In this document: piece after piece, positions 60,698 through 64,000 of the stretch
Position numbering within the stretch: position 1 is the stretch's first letter
Layout of the letters: each line of letters opens with the position of its first letter
Source: Larus michahellis
Lineage: Eukaryota; Chordata; Aves; Charadriiformes; Laridae
Assembly (NCBI RefSeq): GCF_964199755.1
Contig: NC_133906.1
Span: 10,416,001-10,480,000 of the forward strand
Direction of reading: 5' to 3'
Length of the DNA: 64,000 bases
Program-made: the position numbers and the translations under genes
The notes under the pieces: generated by a model
Told to the model about the DNA's origin: nothing
The model's input: only the letters and a program-made list of their open reading frames with translations
The model's database searches: none

Positions 60698-62750
60698 TCT
60701 GTGCAGCTTCCCTCTGCATTCCCACAACTGTTCCCACCTCTGCTGCGCTCTGTACCGTGCTTATTTTGTTTTGCATGTGAAAGGCTGCGTTGATGCCAAG
60801 CTCTCAGCTGCGATTGAGTTTTAACTTAAGCTCTGCTTTGCAGAAGTCAAAAGAGACTGCGTAAAGTGCAGTCTTATCTCAAATAGAATATTTCTCATGT
60901 TCCTGACAGCTTCCTTAATGGTTCTTGTCATAGGTTTCCAAAAAGATAGTGTAGTTGTGCACTGTAGATGGTACAGATTAAAGGTCTTGGTGCTTGCATG
61001 CTGTGATTTGGGAATGGGTAAGTCTTTATCCTGTTCTGCATCCAGCTGAAAACGTGCATCTACCAGAGACAGAAGCAGTTTAAATTCTAGTGTAAACAGT
61101 GCTGGCAGGTAATTGCATTGATAATGTCTGTCCCTCGAAGCTGTTCCACCGTAGCACTGCTAGAACTTCACTGTGAGGCTGAAGGCAATGCTGAGCAGCC
61201 AGTATAGCTGCTGGTGGGCCTCCTACCAGCTGTGGAAGCAGAATTTGTGGCTCCAAGATTGCTCTCATGGGGTACGATCGAGATAGATGGGCATCATCTG
61301 GCCTTTGCCCGGCCTGGCAGTGTTCCTGCTTAATCTGTGGTCACCCTTTGACCGAGGCACTAAGGATTTGAGGTGGCGACTCTACAGAGGTGTTTGCTCC
61401 CTTAGATGTTCTCATCTGTTGGAAGAAGAGGTTTTGCATCATGTGCTTAATCGAGATGATTGGGAAATGTCCTGCTTGTGCTCCCAGCAGGAAGCCAGTT
61501 GGGCCGGCAGGGCTCAGGAGGAACCACAAAGCTTTTGTAAACTAATAATAAAGCCATAGAACTAACACTAGCAAATAGTGCTGAGCTTTTGGTGGGAGAC
61601 CAATGCGGAAAATTTCCTTTGAAAAATATTGTTTAGAATATAGAGGCAAATAACAGTAGAGAACTTCACAGTTGCTCTCTTTGCATTATTGCTCTGTTTG
61701 ACGCTGCTTATTCATAGTTTGTAACCATCGGGGTGTGCTGTCCTGCTCTTGCAGCTCTGGGAGCAGATGAATTGTCCTCATAAAACCTGCATGAACAGAC
61801 GGGAGGCTGAAATTCACCTCTTGCCAGCTGGCTCTTGGCTGTGAATTGCACCTCACGTTAGACAAAATACACTGATATGTTTTAAATTTCTGTGAAAGGC
61901 AATGTACGTTATCCCAGGGTGTCCTAGTGCAAAGCACGCATCAAGGCTGTTGGTGATCTGGATAGATCCTGGTGCGTTGGGATGAGGCGGGATGTCTGCA
62001 GCTGGTATACTACCAGGGACCAGATATCAAAACTTTGAAGCTTTTATTTCTCGCTGCAATACTGCTAGTTTCTTTGAAATGTGAGGAGTGATGAGCTGCT
62101 TGGAAATACCAGGCTCTCTTGATTTCTTCTGCAGTTCCTGTTGAAAATGATGGGAGAAATGGAAAATACAGTGTAATAGCTGGTAATTAGAGACAATTTT
62201 TCTCTTTGTCCAGCACATTCATACGCCCTCATCCTCTCATGTGTTTTATATCGCATGCTGTGAAGCCTCTGGATTAACTCGGCAAAGATTTAGTGCCTTG
62301 TGTGTGGGGAGAGGCAGGGAAGCATTGTGCGTGTATGACTTGTCCAAAGCTGCCTGTAATTACCAGTGTAACTTGCATTTTATTCACTACTGTTTCTTTT
62401 GTGCAATTGACTCCTTTTAGAGGAAGGTGTTAGGTAAGAGTTGAGAGACTTGGAGAAACAGGGAAGGCATATTCCCTGCTGCTGCTTTGAGCAATGTTTT
62501 GCGACATCCGTAGCGCTGGCACAGGTGAGCAGCGTCTGGGGGACACGGCATTGTTTGCCCGCTTGGCTTGGAGCGTAGGGGTGGCACGAGTGATTGATGG
62601 CACCCCCTCTCCCCAGAGGGACCGCATCCATCATTCAGCACCAGCACATGGCGTGTCTGGCAGGCGGCTCACGGGGGAATGCAAGCCTGGCTGGGAGTGA
62701 CGGTGATCAGTCGGCTGGCCCCCAGCGGGTCTTCCCATTCTCCATCTGAC

Positions 62751-62800
62751 TTTTTTTTTTTTTCTTCTTTTCTTTCCTCCTTCGCCCCCTTTCAGGTAGG
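62751..62800 (+). other. Long pyrimidine tract with CAG|GTAGG junction
   Basis: T13 followed by a C/T-rich tract of about 30 bases ends TTTCAG at 62,795, with GTAGGA immediately after. The acceptor half is among the strongest in the window. The donor half is poor because +4 is G. The sequence after the AG does not encode the start of UBTD2 exon 2, so this is a cryptic or recursive acceptor at most. Confidence 0.25.
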
Positions 62801-64000
62801 AAAAAGGGGAAATAGCCCCAGGGGGTTGGTTGGTGGGTTTACTTCTTGTGTGCGGGTTTGTCTTTGGGTTTCCTGCTCTAAAAAGCTTCACACCACAAGT
62901 TTATTTCTTGTCTGGCTCAAAATTAACTGGCTTGCCTACACCTTTGTACCATGGGTTTGAGTCTGTGGCCTGATGTTTTATTATACATCTGTTAAATATA
63001 TAACTTGAATTTCTGTCGGGAAATGTAGTTCTTCATGTAGTGTTCATTTCACACCCCACAATCTCCCTTCATGAAAAAGACTAGAATTTAATTTAGTTTC
63101 AAGCATTAGAATGCTTGAATCTGTATCTGTCTGTCTATCTGTACACAGCGTTAGGAAGGCTCATGGCTTTCTCAGCCCCCCAGGGTCCCCAGAAATGTTA
63201 TTCTGCCCTGAATACTCTCAGGACTGTGCTAGTAGATGTTTCCTTTAGTTTTCAAATGAAATCTTGGTGCTCCTTCATTTCCTTGTTAGGAAAATTTAAT
63301 TGTTCAGTGAAATATTTCATTTGTAAGGCTGAAAATCTTTTACTACTGTCCAGGGACGCCTCCTTTACAAAATACTGTTCATGCCTTGAAAAAATGTGAC
63401 CTTCTTAAGAAATAAAAATGCTGAAAACTAGCAATAAACAGATAAGGTTCTGCCATTTTCCCGTTATTGTGTAAGCCTGTGCTACTTAATGTAATTCAAA
63501 TTGTCTGCTGCTTAGATGCAATACATTTCCCCCTGCCCCCTCCCTGGTTTCGCTCTTTTTCTGCACCTCTCGTGGTATTGACTCTTCCTCCAGACACTAT
63601 TCAGCTGCTGAAAGGATCACACTTGAGAACGATGCAGAGAAAATGATAAGGATGAACTATATCTAGATATTGATACCAAATTACAAGATACTTTCTGAGG
63701 AAATTGGAGAAAAATAGATTTAAAATGAGACTCATTTGATAAAGTAGAGTACCACTCACTGGTTGTGAGGAGAGAAACCCTTGGGACTACTACTAAAAAA
63801 AACTTTATGGGTAATAAACTGTTACTTTGCATTTCATTTGTCTCACAAAAATACTTTGTTAGGAACTGATCCTCAACAGGGAAGCAATTTTGTAAAGAAA
63901 ATATTTTTGATCATTAGTTCAATTTGTATAATATCAAGTTAGTTTCTCCTGACTGTCTTCAGATGATTACCCGTTGCTGTTTCTCACATTGTGTATCCCT

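Larger units (their letters stand above)
39162..64000 (+). other. UBTD2: UBTD2 intron 1 (continues beyond the window)
   Basis: I found no second UBTD2 exon: the highly conserved KWKSDYPMTDG and [20 protein letters not shown] segments do not appear in any open frame. The intron is therefore at least 24.8 kb long here; the human one is also long. Its + strand looks enriched in T over A and G over C, with many T-runs, as expected of DNA transcribed in this direction. It contains two CR1 copies, simple repeats and three acceptor-donor juxtapositions, all listed separately. The unlisted stretches between them (for example 40,546-44,140, 50,385-60,675 and 62,801-64,000) hold only unique AT-rich sequence with chance frames. 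Confidence 0.85.

Noticed and set aside
1..64000. CRISPR array, prokaryotic operon, phage or plasmid system
   Set aside because: No spaced direct repeats, no ribosome-binding-site-led gene chains and clear avian repeats; the DNA is vertebrate nuclear sequence.
39162..64000. UBTD2 exon 2 or 3 inside the window
   Set aside because: The conserved central-domain and ubiquitin-like peptides were looked for in all listed frames and by eye, and were not found.

Overview
The window looks like a piece of a bird genome. CR1 LINEs are the only clearly young transposons, and two copies end in the CR1-type octamer repeat (ATTCTATG or TTCTGTGA-like). Old amniote repeats (an L3/CR1-like LINE and MIR-like SINEs) are also present. 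There are no Alu, L1 or B elements, no bacterial operons and no CRISPR array. The one protein-coding gene I can name is UBTD2 (ubiquitin domain-containing protein 2), of which only coding exon 1 is present. The species cannot be told from the sequence.

Layout. From 1 to about 38,560 the DNA is intergenic, or at least free of any exon I can recognise. It holds a diverged MIR-like SINE (9.6 kb), a 25-bp duplication (10.1 kb), a GC/CpG-rich block with a 27-bp tandem repeat (about 17.0-18.3 kb), a relic LINE (29.6-30.4 kb), a 5'-truncated CR1 (33.05-33.6 kb), a small isolated CpG-dense patch (34.07-34.27 kb) and two more MIR/L3-like relics (36.0-36.9 kb). From 38,563 to 39,525 lies a dense CpG island, the promoter of UBTD2. 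Coding exon 1 is 39,092-39,161 on the + strand and ends in a strong splice donor. From 39,162 to the end of the window (at least 24.8 kb) is UBTD2 intron 1. It contains a small antisense CR1 (40.4 kb), a 1.17-kb sense CR1 with an uninterrupted partial reverse transcriptase frame (49.2-50.4 kb), simple repeats, and a few places where a splice acceptor directly abuts a donor-like sequence.

UBTD2 exons 2 and 3, which encode the UBTD-family central domain and the ubiquitin-like domain, were not seen and presumably lie beyond 64,000. In human the upstream neighbour in the same orientation is SH3PXD2B. Its large last coding exon should appear as a long open frame, and none is present, so it must lie left of the window.

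Most open frames of 60-250 codons in this window are chance frames in non-coding DNA or in the GC-rich island. I found no convincing new multi-gene system. The observations most worth checking are the recursive-splice-like sites in intron 1, the G-quadruplex-prone runs flanking exon 1, the isolated CpG-dense patch at 34.1 kb, and the undamaged CR1 reverse transcriptase fragment.
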